Assembly (NCBI GenBank): GCA_945872305.1
Contig: CAMCAC010000007.1
Coordinates: 1 to 32,922, forward strand
Reading direction: 5' to 3'
Length of the DNA stretch: 32,922 nucleotides
DNA from: Candidatus Kuenenia stuttgartensis
GTDB lineage: Bacteria > Planctomycetota > UBA11346
The position numbers and the translations under genes are program-made. The notes beneath the pieces were generated by a model. The model was given only the letters and a program-made list of their open reading frames with translations. It searched no databases and had not been told where the DNA came from. Shown here piece after piece: positions 17,146 to 28,261 of this stretch (the first letter of the stretch is position 1; every line of letters starts with the position of its first letter).

Positions 17146-18229
17146 CCTCGTCCTGGACCAACCGTCCGGCGGGGGTCAGGGCGAGCCGGCCGTCCCGCTC
17201 GACCAGCAGACCCAGGTCGATCAGCGGGACGGCCAACGGCCGCCAGCGGGCGGGATCGTCGCCCAGGTCCGCGAGGCGGGCGGGATCGACGCCTTCGGCC
17301 AGGCGCAGGCCGAGCATCCAGGCCTCCGCCAGGTGGTCCTGGGCAGTCAGTGCCTCGCGCCGCCAGACCGCATCCCCACCGGCGGTGATGGCGGCGATGT
17401 ACTGGGCCGGGTGCTTCTCCCGGGTCAGGCGGACCCCGTCCACGGTGCTCACCGCCCCGGCCCCGGCGGCCTGGTAGTCGCGGCCCCGCCAGTAGGCGAG
17501 GTTATGCTGGGATTCCTGGCCCGGTGCGGCGAAATTGCTCGTCTCGTAGGGCTCCAGTCCGAGGGCCGCGAGCCCGTCGGCCACCGCGCTCCACAGCCGG
17601 CGCGAGTCCTCGCTCGGAATCTCGGCCAGCTCGCCCCGGGACCGGCGGGCGTGGAACTCGGTGCCGGGCTCGTAGGCGAGGTGATACACGGATGCATGGC
17701 GCAGCCCGTGCCGCCGGTACAGGTCCAGGTCCCGGGCCACCGCCGCGGCGTCCTGTCCTGGCAGGCCGAACATCAGGTCCGCGCTCACCCGGGGCACCGC
17801 GGCGCAGGCTGCGGCCACCGCCCGCTCCGCGGCGGCGCCGTCGTGGATCCGGCCAAGCCAGCGCAGGGTCGCATCATCCGTGGACTGCACGCCCAGGCTC
17901 AGGCGGTTGACCCCGTGCTCGGCGAGGATGCGGAACTTCTCCGCGTCGGCGGAACCGGGATTCGCCTCGCAGGTCCACTCCGCCTCCGGGGCCAGGCGGA
18001 TGTGGTCGCGGATCCCCGCCAGGCAGCGGGCCAGCTCCCGGTGGTCGAGAGCGGTCGGGGTTCCGCCGCCGATGAACACCGTGGCGTAGGGTCCCGTGGG
18101 CAGCCGGCGCACCTCGGCGAGCAGCGCGTCGACGTAGGCCGCGTGCTCGCCATCCCGGCCGGCGATGGAATTGAAGTCGCAGTACGGGCACTTCGCCGCG
18201 CAGTAGGGGATGTGCAGGTACAGGTGCAT
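17123..18229 (-). CDS. hemW: HemW-like radical SAM protein (coproporphyrinogen III oxidase-like / heme chaperone)
   Basis: MHLYLHIPYCAAKCPYCDFNSIAGRD (CxxxCxxC), YATVFIGGGTPTALDHREL, LSLGVQSTDDATLRWLGRIHDGAAAERAV, ADLMFGLPGQD, YETSNFAAPGQESQHNLAYWRGRDYQAAGAGA. Confidence 0.93.
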   Translation of the reverse strand: MHLYLHIPYCAAKCPYCDFNSIAGRDGEHAAYVDALLAEVRRLPTGPYATVFIGGGTPTALDHRELARCLAGIRDHIRLAPEAEWTCEANPGSADAEKFRILAEHGVNRLSLGVQSTDDATLRWLGRIHDGAAAERAVAAACAAVPRVSADLMFGLPGQDAAAVARDLDLYRRHGLRHASVYHLAYEPGTEFHARRSRGELAEIPSEDSRRLWSAVADGLAALGLEPYETSNFAAPGQESQHNLAYWRGRDYQAAGAGAVSTVDGVRLTREKHPAQYIAAITAGGDAVWRREALTAQDHLAEAWMLGLRLAEGVDPARLADLGDDPARWRPLAVPLIDLGLLVERDGRLALTPAGRLVQDEVTARLMP

Positions 18230-18270
18230 GGATCGATCCGGCCACCGACCCGCCGGGCGGGCGGGCGGAG

Positions 18271-20160
18271 TCACCGCACCAACTGATCCCAGCCCACCGG
18301 ACAGACCGGAGGCTCGGTGCTGAGCAGACCGCCCAGGGTGGGATCCGGCAGGGTGATGCGGATCCGCACCAGCCGGCCATCGGCGACCTGGACCGGGAGA
18401 TTCTCAACCGGGGCCGCGGAGCCGACGGCGGCACAGGGCCACTCGGGCAGGACCGGTTCGACAGTCGCGTCGGCCACCACAGTGCCGGGGGGATACAGGA
18501 GGACGAACGAACGGTCCGCGAGCCGGCGCACGAGCAGGCCGGAAGCCCCACCGATGCGCACCGGCACATGGAGGAGGATCTCGGTGCCCTGGACCAGCCC
18601 GCGCACGCTGAAGACCTCGACCGGTTCGGCCTTGTTGCGGGCGACCAGGGGCGGCATGCGCACGCCGAACGCACCGTTGGCCGCGTCCCAAGTGGCTCGC
18701 GAGGCGAGCACCTGGCCGGCCATCGCGGCATGCTCGATCCGCGAGGCGGTATTCACCGTGTCGCCGAGCAGGGTGTAGCTGATGGTGCTCGCCTGGGATC
18801 CGATGTTGCCGGCGACCACCGCGCCGGTGTTCAGGCCGATGCCGTGCGCGAGGGGCGATTCGCCGGCGGCCTGGCGCTCGCTGTTGAAGCCGACCAGCAG
18901 GGTCTGCATGGCGAGGGCCGAGGCGATGCCGGAACGGGCGTGGTCGGCGGCGCCCTCCTTTTCCGGCGGGATCCCCCAGAAGGCCATGATCGCATCGCCG
19001 ATGAACTTGTCGATGGCGCCGCCATCGTTCTGCACGGCGCGGACCATGCTGTCGAAATAGGCGTTCATCACCGCGATGACCTGCTCGGGGGTCAGCCGCT
19101 CGGACATGGCGGTGAAGCCGATCACATCGCTGAACAGGACCGTGCCCTGGTATGACCTGCCGCCGAGACCGACATCGATGGCGCCGCTGCGGGCCTGTTC
19201 GGCCAGGGGGCCGGGCAGGAAGCGCAGCAGGTTGGTGCGCATCGCCGCATCGCGCTCGGTCTTCTGCAGGAGGAAGGCGTTGTGCAGGGCGATGGCGGCC
19301 TGGCTGGCCACCGCGGCGGCCAGGGCGAGGTCATCCTTCGTGAACGCCCGGCGGGCGTCAGTGGTGTCGATCTGGAGCACGCCCAGGGGCTCGTCGCCGG
19401 CGACCAGGGCGACCGCCATGGCGTGGCGGATCGACAGACCGACCAGGGACATGCCGGCGGCGAAGTCGGCGCCGCCGCCTTCCTGCCAGAGCACGGCCCC
19501 GAGCTTGGCCAGGGCGTTGGCGCACAGGCTGCGGGAGGCGGTCGGCGGCGGGCCGCCGGGCTTGCGCTCCTTGACCGCCCGGGGGACCATGGCCTCGGGG
19601 TCCTTGCCGAGCATGAGGAAGCCGCGGTCGGCCTGGGGGAAGACCTCGAACAACGCGCTCAGGATCTCGGCAAGCACCGCGTCGATCTGATCGATCCGGA
19701 CCAGGGCCGTGGACACCCGTTGGATGGCATTGAGACGGGCCCGCAGGGCGTCGGGATCCAAGACCTGGTCCCGGGCCTCGTCCATGGACATGACCAGGCT
19801 GGCGCCCAGATCGCCCTCTGCCGCATCGCGGAAGGCGAAGATCGAGGAATTGCCGCCGTCATCCTTCTGGGCACCGTGGGTGACCACCTTCAGCTTGGTC
19901 TCGCCCAGCCGCACCACGTCGTTGGCGCGCAGGACCGTGGGTGCCGCAATGCGCGTCTCGTTGACGAAGGTGCCGTTGGCCGAGCGGTTGTCGGCCACCG
20001 TCAGGTGGGTGCCATCGAAGATGAAGTGGGCATGCTGGCGGCTGGCGTTCGGATCAGGGACCTCAAGTCCGCAATCGGGGCTGCGCCCGCTGACGAACGG
20101 GCCGTTGACCCGGAAGGGTTCGCCGGCGCGCGGCCCGTTGATGAAGACCAGTTCGTACAC
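18271..20160 (-). CDS. FHA - GAF - class III adenylate/guanylate cyclase with extra C-terminal domain
   Basis: FHA: VSGRSPDCGLEVPDPNASRQHAHFIFDGTHLTVADNRSANGTFVNE; GAF-like middle; cyclase: VLFSDVIGFTAMSERLTPEQVIAVMNAYFDSM, DKFIGDAIMAFWG, GIGLNTGAVVAGNIGS, YTLLGDTVNTASRIE. Confidence 0.93.
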   Translation of the reverse strand: MYELVFINGPRAGEPFRVNGPFVSGRSPDCGLEVPDPNASRQHAHFIFDGTHLTVADNRSANGTFVNETRIAAPTVLRANDVVRLGETKLKVVTHGAQKDDGGNSSIFAFRDAAEGDLGASLVMSMDEARDQVLDPDALRARLNAIQRVSTALVRIDQIDAVLAEILSALFEVFPQADRGFLMLGKDPEAMVPRAVKERKPGGPPPTASRSLCANALAKLGAVLWQEGGGADFAAGMSLVGLSIRHAMAVALVAGDEPLGVLQIDTTDARRAFTKDDLALAAAVASQAAIALHNAFLLQKTERDAAMRTNLLRFLPGPLAEQARSGAIDVGLGGRSYQGTVLFSDVIGFTAMSERLTPEQVIAVMNAYFDSMVRAVQNDGGAIDKFIGDAIMAFWGIPPEKEGAADHARSGIASALAMQTLLVGFNSERQAAGESPLAHGIGLNTGAVVAGNIGSQASTISYTLLGDTVNTASRIEHAAMAGQVLASRATWDAANGAFGVRMPPLVARNKAEPVEVFSVRGLVQGTEILLHVPVRIGGASGLLVRRLADRSFVLLYPPGTVVADATVEPVLPEWPCAAVGSAAPVENLPVQVADGRLVRIRITLPDPTLGGLLSTEPPVCPVGWDQLVR

Positions 20161-20191
20161 ACCCGAAGGTGTCGCTGCCGCCAGCCGCCGG

Positions 20192-20740
20192 TCAAGGCGT
20201 GCCGGGGGGGAGCACCAGGAGGTGATCCAGGCGCAGGATGCGCAGGGAGCCGGCGATGCGGGTCGAGGGGTTGATGACGTGGATGCGACCGCCGGCGGTC
20301 TTGCCCGCCAGGGTGACCAGCCAGGCGATGACCGTCGAGGAGGTGTCGGTGAGCCGGCGCATGTCGACCGTCACCCGGGCGGGGTTCAAGGTGGTCAGCC
20401 ACTCGGTCCCCTCGCGGTTCCACAGGCCCTTCCAGTTGGCGATCCGCGGCGACAGGGTGACCAGGGCGTGGCCGGGCTCCGGGAGCTGGACTCCAAACGG
20501 ACGGATGTCGCTGCCTTCGTCATTGACCTGGAACTGGCGCAGGCATCCGAGGAGCCGGATGAGCGGCTGCATGTGGTCGCGGATCAGGGCGAGTTGATGG
20601 GCTGCGTCGGCGTCGCCGGGATGGGCATCGCCAGGGAGGCTGCTCAGGCATTCGCCCAGCAGGCGGTGCAGGTAGACCCGCTGGTGCTCATCCAGGCGGC
20701 CGGCGAAGAACGCCACCTCATCTTCTTGCAGTCCGCCCAT
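20192..20740 (-). CDS. STAS-like (anti-sigma-factor-antagonist-like) domain protein
   Basis: C-terminal half VTVDMRRLTDTSSTVIAWLVTLAGKTAGGRIHVINPSTRIAGSLRILRLDHLLVL resembles STAS; adjacent to and co-directional with the cyclase. Confidence 0.6.
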   Translation of the reverse strand: MGGLQEDEVAFFAGRLDEHQRVYLHRLLGECLSSLPGDAHPGDADAAHQLALIRDHMQPLIRLLGCLRQFQVNDEGSDIRPFGVQLPEPGHALVTLSPRIANWKGLWNREGTEWLTTLNPARVTVDMRRLTDTSSTVIAWLVTLAGKTAGGRIHVINPSTRIAGSLRILRLDHLLVLPPGTP

Positions 20741-20822
20741 GATGGGACAGGTCTAGCGTGACCGGAGGTTGACCGCAAGGCCACATCCGGTGCGGGCTGA
20801 CAAGTGGGCAGCCGTATCGGGA

Positions 20823-22256
<1,434 letters not shown>

Positions 22257-22402
22257 GGCCATGGCAGGGTACCCGCAACGGCGTGGGGCGTAAAGGGCGG
22301 GCGCGCACATGCCCCCCAGCCGGCCGGTGCATGGCCGTCGAGGGCTGGCCCGGTCCGGGTTGACGGTGGCGCAAGCCCGCACAATGCCCCGCGGGAGAAC
22401 CC

Positions 22403-24028
22403 ATGCCGCTCTTCATTCTCGGACTCATCGCCGCCCTCGTGGCGGTGGTCCTGCTCGCCGCCCCGTCCATGATGCGCGAGCGCGCCCTTGGCATCCTCGC
22501 CGGAATCGCCGGCCTGCTGCTCTCAGCGGTCCTCATCGGCTTCTCGTCCGCAGTGAGCGTGGATGACAACCAGCGGGCGGTGGTCATCCGCACCTTCGGC
22601 GAATCGATGCCCCAGGGTCGTGTCGTCGCCCTCGACGGCCAGGCCGGCGCCCAGGCCCGGCTCCTCGGCCCCGGCTGGCACTTCGGCTACTGGCCCTGGA
22701 TGTACGAGTTCGAGGTCGTGCCCACGGTGACTATCGACCAGGGCAAGGTGGGCGTGCTCACCGCCCTCGACGGCCGTCCCCTGCCCGAGGGCCAGGTCTT
22801 CGCCCCCGCCTGGTCGTCGGCCAACGACATGCTCGACGGCGACCGCTTCCTTGCTCCGGACGGCGGCTTCAAGGGTCCCCAGGCCACGGTCCTGACCCCC
22901 GGCAGCTATCCGTTCAATCCCAAGCTGTTCCGCATCGACCAGGTCCCCGCGACCCTGGTCAATGTCGGCGAGGTGGCGGTGATCAAGGCGAACGCCGGAC
23001 CCGAGTGGAAGCCCGGTGCCGAGGAGAAGATCATCGAGATCAACGGCACCCGCCTGGTGCCCAACGGCAACCAGGGCATCTGGAAGACCGCCCTCGCGCC
23101 CGGCCTTTACAATCTGCATCCGGGCCTGTTCCAAGTGACCAAGGTGCAGACCACCAACCGGGTCTACACCTACCAGGATGACAAGTGGGCGATCAAGGTC
23201 CGTTCCCGGGACGGCTTCACATTCCCGGTGGATGTGCGTGTCGGCGTCACCGTGACCGCCGACCAGGCGCCCTTCCTGGTCGCCATGCTCGGCAACCCGG
23301 ACCTGCTGCAGAAGGACGAGCAGGAGGACGAGCCCCTGTCGCGCATCGAATCCAAGATCATCCTGCCACTCATCCGCACCCACTTCCGCAATGTGGCGGA
23401 GACGATGAATGCGCTCCAGTTCATGAACTCCCGCACCCAGGTCGAATCCGATGTCAGCCGGCGCATGCGCGACGAGCTGGCCAAATACCGGTTGGAGACC
23501 GACGGCGTGTTCATCGGCCAGATCGAGCTCGACGCGACCCCCGAGGGCAAGACCCTTCTCGCCACCCAGACCGACCGCGAGGTCGCCCTGAACCAGCAGA
23601 AGACCTTTGAAGAGAAGAAGCGCGCCGAGGAGAGCCGGGCCACCTTCATCAAGGCGCAGGAAGAGGCGGAGCAGCAGCGCAAGGTCGTCGCCGCCACGTA
23701 CCAGGTCCAGGTCCGCGAGCAGGAAGGCAAGGCCTTCGAGATCGCCGCCAGCTACACCGTGAAGGTCAAGGAGCAGGAGGCCAAGGCCCGCGAGGCCGAG
23801 GCGCGCGGCGAGGCGAGCTTCATCGAGATCACCTCGGCGGCGAAGCGGAAGGCCTACGCCGACATCTCCGCCGCCATCGGACCCCAGGGCCTGGTCACCA
23901 TCGAGGCCCTGCGGCTGGTCGGCGAGAACAAGATCCAGATCACCCCGCAGGTGATGGTCGGCTCCGGTGGCAGCGCCCTGGATGCCCTGGCCGGGACCAT
24001 CCTGGGCCGCGGAGTGGAAAAGAAGTAG
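22403..24028 (+). CDS. SPFH (band 7/flotillin-like) membrane protein with repeated N-terminal modules and coiled coil
   Basis: N-terminal TM segments; [32 protein letters not shown]...; coiled-coil [33 protein letters not shown]...; [25 protein letters not shown]. Confidence 0.85.
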   Translation: MPLFILGLIAALVAVVLLAAPSMMRERALGILAGIAGLLLSAVLIGFSSAVSVDDNQRAVVIRTFGESMPQGRVVALDGQAGAQARLLGPGWHFGYWPWMYEFEVVPTVTIDQGKVGVLTALDGRPLPEGQVFAPAWSSANDMLDGDRFLAPDGGFKGPQATVLTPGSYPFNPKLFRIDQVPATLVNVGEVAVIKANAGPEWKPGAEEKIIEINGTRLVPNGNQGIWKTALAPGLYNLHPGLFQVTKVQTTNRVYTYQDDKWAIKVRSRDGFTFPVDVRVGVTVTADQAPFLVAMLGNPDLLQKDEQEDEPLSRIESKIILPLIRTHFRNVAETMNALQFMNSRTQVESDVSRRMRDELAKYRLETDGVFIGQIELDATPEGKTLLATQTDREVALNQQKTFEEKKRAEESRATFIKAQEEAEQQRKVVAATYQVQVREQEGKAFEIAASYTVKVKEQEAKAREAEARGEASFIEITSAAKRKAYADISAAIGPQGLVTIEALRLVGENKIQITPQVMVGSGGSALDALAGTILGRGVEKK

Positions 24029-24032
24029 CCGT

Positions 24033-25961
24033 TCACCCCCGGCACCGTCCGGCCCAGGCTGCGATCAATCGGCGCAGGTCCTCGGGTCGGTACGGCTTGG
24101 CGAGCAGGTCGTCCATCCCGCTTGCGGAGCAACGGTCGCGTTCCTCGGCCATGGCGCTGGCGGTCAGGGCGACGATCGGCACCTGCCCGCCGGCGGCCCG
24201 GATCCGCCGGGTCGCTTCGTAGCCGTCCATCACGGGCATCAGGCAGTCCATCAGGATCAGGTCGAACCCGCCTGCGGACCAGGCATCCACCGCCTGCTGC
24301 CCGTCCTCGGCGACGACCACCACGTGCCCGGCGCGACTGAGCACGGTCGTGGCCAGACGCTGATTCACCGGGTGGTCCTCGGCGACCAGGATGCGCAGCC
24401 GGGTACCATCCGCGGTCGGCGCGTGCGGCCCGACCGGCCTGCCCCCGGCGGAGGGGAGCAGGGCGACCAGGCCCTGGGCCAGGCGGTGGGGGTCCGTCGG
24501 CAGCAAGAGCACATCATCCCCGGACCGCAACGCAGGTCGCCGACCCGGCCGGATCAGATGCAGCGTCGGCAACTGCGAGGATTCGCCGGCGCAGGCGATG
24601 ACCAGATCGGCATCATCGGTGGCAAGGATGCCCCACCGCACCAGGTGGCGTCGTGCCCAGGCCGCGTCGGGTCCGTCCCCCGGTACGGCAACCCGCCGTC
24701 CGGCCAGCCCCGCCGGCAGGGCATGTGGCTGGCCGGCTGCGATCTGTGGCAGGTCGACCGTGAAGCGTGAACCCTGCCCGGGGGTCGAGGCGACGGTGAT
24801 GTCACCCCCGAGGGCCTGGGCCAGGCGACGGGAGATGGCGAGCCCGAGACCGGTGCCGCCGAACCTGCGGACGGTGCTGGCCTCGGCCTGGACGAAGGGT
24901 TGGAACAGGCGCTCAAGCACTGCGGGTTCGATGCCCACACCCGTATCCTCGATCGAGAAGCGCAGTCGACCCTGCGCGGCCGAGGCGCGCAGGGACACAG
25001 ATCCGTCATCGGTGAATTTCACGGCATTGGCCACCAGGTTGACCAGCACCTGGCGCAGACGGGCTGGATCCCCCTCGATGCTGCCAGGCAGATCATCATC
25101 CTGATCGATGGTCAGAAGCAGGCCCTTCTCGACGGCCCGTTCGGCAACCATGGCTGCTGCCTCGGCGAGGATCCGCCCCGGGTCGCAGGGGATCGACTCC
25201 AGCGCCATGCTTCCGGCCTCGATCCGCGACATGTCGAGGATGTCGTTGATCAGGGTGAGCAGATTCCCGGCGCTGCCCAGGACCGTGTCGGTGTATTGCC
25301 GCTGCTCGGCGTCGAGGTCGGTTTCCGCAAGCAGACCCGTCATGCCCAGGATGCCGTTGAGCGGAGTGCGCAGCTCGTGGGTCATGGTGGCCAGGAACAT
25401 CCCCTTGGCCTTGGTGGCGTCCTCGGCCGCATCCCGCGCCCGGGCGAGTTCCGCCGTCCGGACCGCGACCTCCTGCTCCAGAGAACGGTTGCGGGTGGCC
25501 AATTCCAGCGCCAGCCGACGATTGTCGGCGGTCAGGGCGATGGCGGCTGCAGCCGGTCCGCAGGCGTCGAATACCATCGCGGCCGGATCCACATCGGGGG
25601 CCAGCTGCACCACCAGCAGCCAGGCGGCCTCGTCGGTGGCTGGGACATGGACCAGCGCCAACCCTTGGTCCACCACCGGTCGCAGCCGACGCAGGGCGGT
25701 GGCGATCATCCCCGCGGTGGTCAGCCGCAGGACGGAGGCGGCAAGGTCCACCGCCGATTCCTCAGGAAGGGGCAGGGTCAGGTCCGGCACGAAATCCGGC
25801 GGCCCAACCCGGACCCAGGCCGAGGCGGTGGACGGGGGAAGCAGGCTCAGCAGATGCAGGCGCCCGCGTTCAAGCACCTCCGCCGGGGTCGCATCGGAAC
25901 CGAGCCGGGCGAGATCCGCCTGGAGGTTCGAAAGCGCATCGGCAAGGTCGCCCGGGGTCAT
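24033..25961 (-). CDS. Cytoplasmic hybrid histidine kinase with C-terminal receiver (and probable degenerate receiver in between)
   Basis: H box [29 protein letters not shown] box [14 protein letters not shown] box [15 protein letters not shown] / [14 protein letters not shown]; receiver [24 protein letters not shown]...[22 protein letters not shown]...LAKPY. Confidence 0.94.
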   Translation of the reverse strand: MTPGDLADALSNLQADLARLGSDATPAEVLERGRLHLLSLLPPSTASAWVRVGPPDFVPDLTLPLPEESAVDLAASVLRLTTAGMIATALRRLRPVVDQGLALVHVPATDEAAWLLVVQLAPDVDPAAMVFDACGPAAAAIALTADNRRLALELATRNRSLEQEVAVRTAELARARDAAEDATKAKGMFLATMTHELRTPLNGILGMTGLLAETDLDAEQRQYTDTVLGSAGNLLTLINDILDMSRIEAGSMALESIPCDPGRILAEAAAMVAERAVEKGLLLTIDQDDDLPGSIEGDPARLRQVLVNLVANAVKFTDDGSVSLRASAAQGRLRFSIEDTGVGIEPAVLERLFQPFVQAEASTVRRFGGTGLGLAISRRLAQALGGDITVASTPGQGSRFTVDLPQIAAGQPHALPAGLAGRRVAVPGDGPDAAWARRHLVRWGILATDDADLVIACAGESSQLPTLHLIRPGRRPALRSGDDVLLLPTDPHRLAQGLVALLPSAGGRPVGPHAPTADGTRLRILVAEDHPVNQRLATTVLSRAGHVVVVAEDGQQAVDAWSAGGFDLILMDCLMPVMDGYEATRRIRAAGGQVPIVALTASAMAEERDRCSASGMDDLLAKPYRPEDLRRLIAAWAGRCRG

Positions 25962-26827
25962 GTCACGGGCTCCATCAACGCCGCGCAGATGTCATCGACC
26001 GCGAGGTCGACCTCGCTGGCCAGTCCCGTCAGGTCCTTGGGCCCCAGGCCGCACAGGTCCCAGCCCGCCGGCACGAGGGCCGGAAGCGCTCCTGCGGATC
26101 CGGCGGGGCCGTATTCAAGCCCATGGCAGACCAGGTCGGCCACATGCACGGTCGCCGATTCGATGGCGTGCCCGCTGCCGGTGAGCATCGCATGGTGGTT
26201 GCCCACGGCCCGCGCCATGGTCGCCGGCAGCCGCCAGGTCTCAAGCAGGACCTCCCCCATCCGCGCGTGGTCGAAGCCGAACGCCGCCCGTTCCGCATCA
26301 CCGGCCAGCACCTCGCCGGTGCGGACCCGGTCGAGGCAGCCGGCGAGGGCTTCCGGCATGCGCAGGGCGAAGATCAGCCGACCGACATCATGGAGCAGGC
26401 CGATGGCGAACATGCGCTCGGGGTTGGCCTCGCCGCGCCGGGCCGAGATCGACCGGCTGGCGATGGCCGTGGCGATCGCGTGGCGCCAGAAGGCGCCCAT
26501 GTCGAGGAGATGGGCCGGCACGCCCTGGAAGCGCTCCACCACCGAGCAGGCGAGGGCGAGATCACACATCTGTCGGGTACCGAGCAGGGCGACGGCCTGG
26601 GCGATGGTCTCGACCCGTCGGCTGAGGCCATACATGGCACTGTTGGCCATGCGGAGCACACGCACCACCAGATCGGGATCACGGCTCACGGCGGCGGCGA
26701 TCTCGGCGGTGGTCGCCCCCGGGCGTTCGACCGTATCGCGGATGGCGAGCCAAGTGGTGGGCAGGGATCCCAGGGCACCGACGCCCTGGAGGAGCGTCTC
26801 GGGACGCAGGGTGGTGCCGGCCATCAT
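25958..26827 (-). CDS. HDOD domain signalling protein
   Basis: [54 protein letters not shown]...[22 protein letters not shown]...[21 protein letters not shown]. Confidence 0.93.
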   Translation of the reverse strand: MMAGTTLRPETLLQGVGALGSLPTTWLAIRDTVERPGATTAEIAAAVSRDPDLVVRVLRMANSAMYGLSRRVETIAQAVALLGTRQMCDLALACSVVERFQGVPAHLLDMGAFWRHAIATAIASRSISARRGEANPERMFAIGLLHDVGRLIFALRMPEALAGCLDRVRTGEVLAGDAERAAFGFDHARMGEVLLETWRLPATMARAVGNHHAMLTGSGHAIESATVHVADLVCHGLEYGPAGSAGALPALVPAGWDLCGLGPKDLTGLASEVDLAVDDICAALMEPVT

Positions 26828-27147
26828 CGCAGTCTGGCTCGTGCCTGGCGGAGGAGGGCGATGCGGAACAGCTCCTTGACCGCCGGATGGCCGAGATCGT
26901 TGTGACGGAAGCGTGGGACCAGTCCGGAATGGAGTTCCTGGAGCACCGCCGTTGGAGTCGTGGTCTGACGGCTCTCATCCTGGGCGTGACGGGCCTGGAT
27001 GCTGGTGATGCCGAGGGCGCGCAGGGCGAGCAGGTGCCGGTCGCCGATGATCTCACCCTTGCGCAGGAACACCCTGCCTCCGGGACCGCAGACATCCTCG
27101 CCGGCGATCATGCCGGCCATGATCTGGGCCACCGATGTCGTCGCCAT
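26824..27147 (-). CDS. Small protein resembling the N-terminal domain often attached to HD-GYP/HDOD proteins
   Basis: VAQIMAGMIAGEDVCGPGGRVFLRKGEIIGDRHLLALRALGITSIQA resembles 'L..GM.la.dV....G.~Ll.~G..lt.~hi..L...GI..v.V'; ATGA overlap with the HDOD gene. Confidence 0.7.
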   Translation of the reverse strand: MATTSVAQIMAGMIAGEDVCGPGGRVFLRKGEIIGDRHLLALRALGITSIQARHAQDESRQTTTPTAVLQELHSGLVPRFRHNDLGHPAVKELFRIALLRQARARLR

Positions 27148-27226
27148 GGCTAGAGCGTACCTCCGGTTTGGATCGTTCGGCAAGAGGCTGGAATCCGTCG
27201 GCCTTGCAGAAGCCGGATTGCGCGCT

Positions 27227-27242
27227 ATGGAAGCGCTTCCAT
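27227..27242. promoter_or_regulatory. Predicted LacI-family operator (perfect 16-bp palindrome) overlapping the lacI-type start codon
   Basis: atggaagcgcttccat equals its own reverse complement; core TGGAAGCGCTTCCA fits the cre-type LacI/GalR operator pattern TGNAANCGNTTNCA; ATG start is 27241-27243. Confidence 0.75.
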
Positions 27243-28251
27243 GAGCGGCGATCCCACCATCTACGATATCGCCGCCCGCGCCGGGGTGGGGATCGCCACG
27301 GTCAGCCGGGTCCTCAATGCCCATCCCCGGGTGAAGGTAGAGACCCGCGATGCGGTCTTGAAGGCCTGTGCGGACCTGGGATTCCGTCCCAACCGTGCCG
27401 CCCGACGGCTCGCCGCCGGCGGACCGAACCGGCCCCGGGTCGCTGCTCTCGCTCCGCTCTTCGCCACTGCCTTCGCCTATGGCGTGACCCGGCCCCTGGC
27501 CGCGGGGCTGGCGGCGGCGGGCATCGATCTGGTGCTCTACGACATCCCCGACCGGGAGACGAAGCAGCGCACCCTCGACCGTTTGCTCGGCGAGCGGGCG
27601 TGCGAAGGGTTGGTCCTGTGCTCCATGGGCATCGGCCCCGAGCGCGCCGCCCAGTTCGCCGCCGCGCGCATCCCGGTGGTCGCCGTGGACCATCCCTGCG
27701 ACGGCCTGCCCGCGGCCACCATCGACAACCGCGCCGCCATGCGCCTGGCGGTCGAGGTCCTGCGCGAGCGCGGCGCCCGGCGCATCGCCCATCTCGCCGG
27801 CGGCGACGCCCTGGCCTACCGGGAGCGGCGGGCCGGCTTCGTCGCCGCCGCCGGGGCCGCCGCCCCGGTGGTTCCCGCCGAGACCCCGACCCGGGAGGGG
27901 GGCGCCGCCGCGTGCGGCATCCTGCTCGACGCCCACCCGGACATCGACGCCATCGCCTGCGCCAGCGACGCCATCGCCGTGGGTGCCCTCGAGGAATGCC
28001 GCCGGCGCGGCCTCGCCGCCCCGGACCGGATCCAGATCATGGGCTTCGACGACCAGCCGTTCATGGACGTGATCGGCCTGAGCACCGTGCGCCAGCCGGT
28101 GGCGGGCTTCGGCGCCTGGGCCGCCCAGGCGGTAGCCGCCCTGTGCGCCGATCCCGGCGCCGCCGTCACCCCGGTCCTGCTCCCCGTCTCCGTCGTCGAG
28201 CGTCAGACCACCCGAACCCCCGCGGCGCCATCCCGGCGCCGTGGCCGCTGA
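27241..28251 (+). CDS. LacI-family transcriptional regulator
   Basis: [56 protein letters not shown]; periplasmic-binding-like C-terminal domain ending [21 protein letters not shown]. Confidence 0.96.
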   Translation: MSGDPTIYDIAARAGVGIATVSRVLNAHPRVKVETRDAVLKACADLGFRPNRAARRLAAGGPNRPRVAALAPLFATAFAYGVTRPLAAGLAAAGIDLVLYDIPDRETKQRTLDRLLGERACEGLVLCSMGIGPERAAQFAAARIPVVAVDHPCDGLPAATIDNRAAMRLAVEVLRERGARRIAHLAGGDALAYRERRAGFVAAAGAAAPVVPAETPTREGGAAACGILLDAHPDIDAIACASDAIAVGALEECRRRGLAAPDRIQIMGFDDQPFMDVIGLSTVRQPVAGFGAWAAQAVAALCADPGAAVTPVLLPVSVVERQTTRTPAAPSRRRGR

Positions 28252-28261
28252 AAGGAATCCC

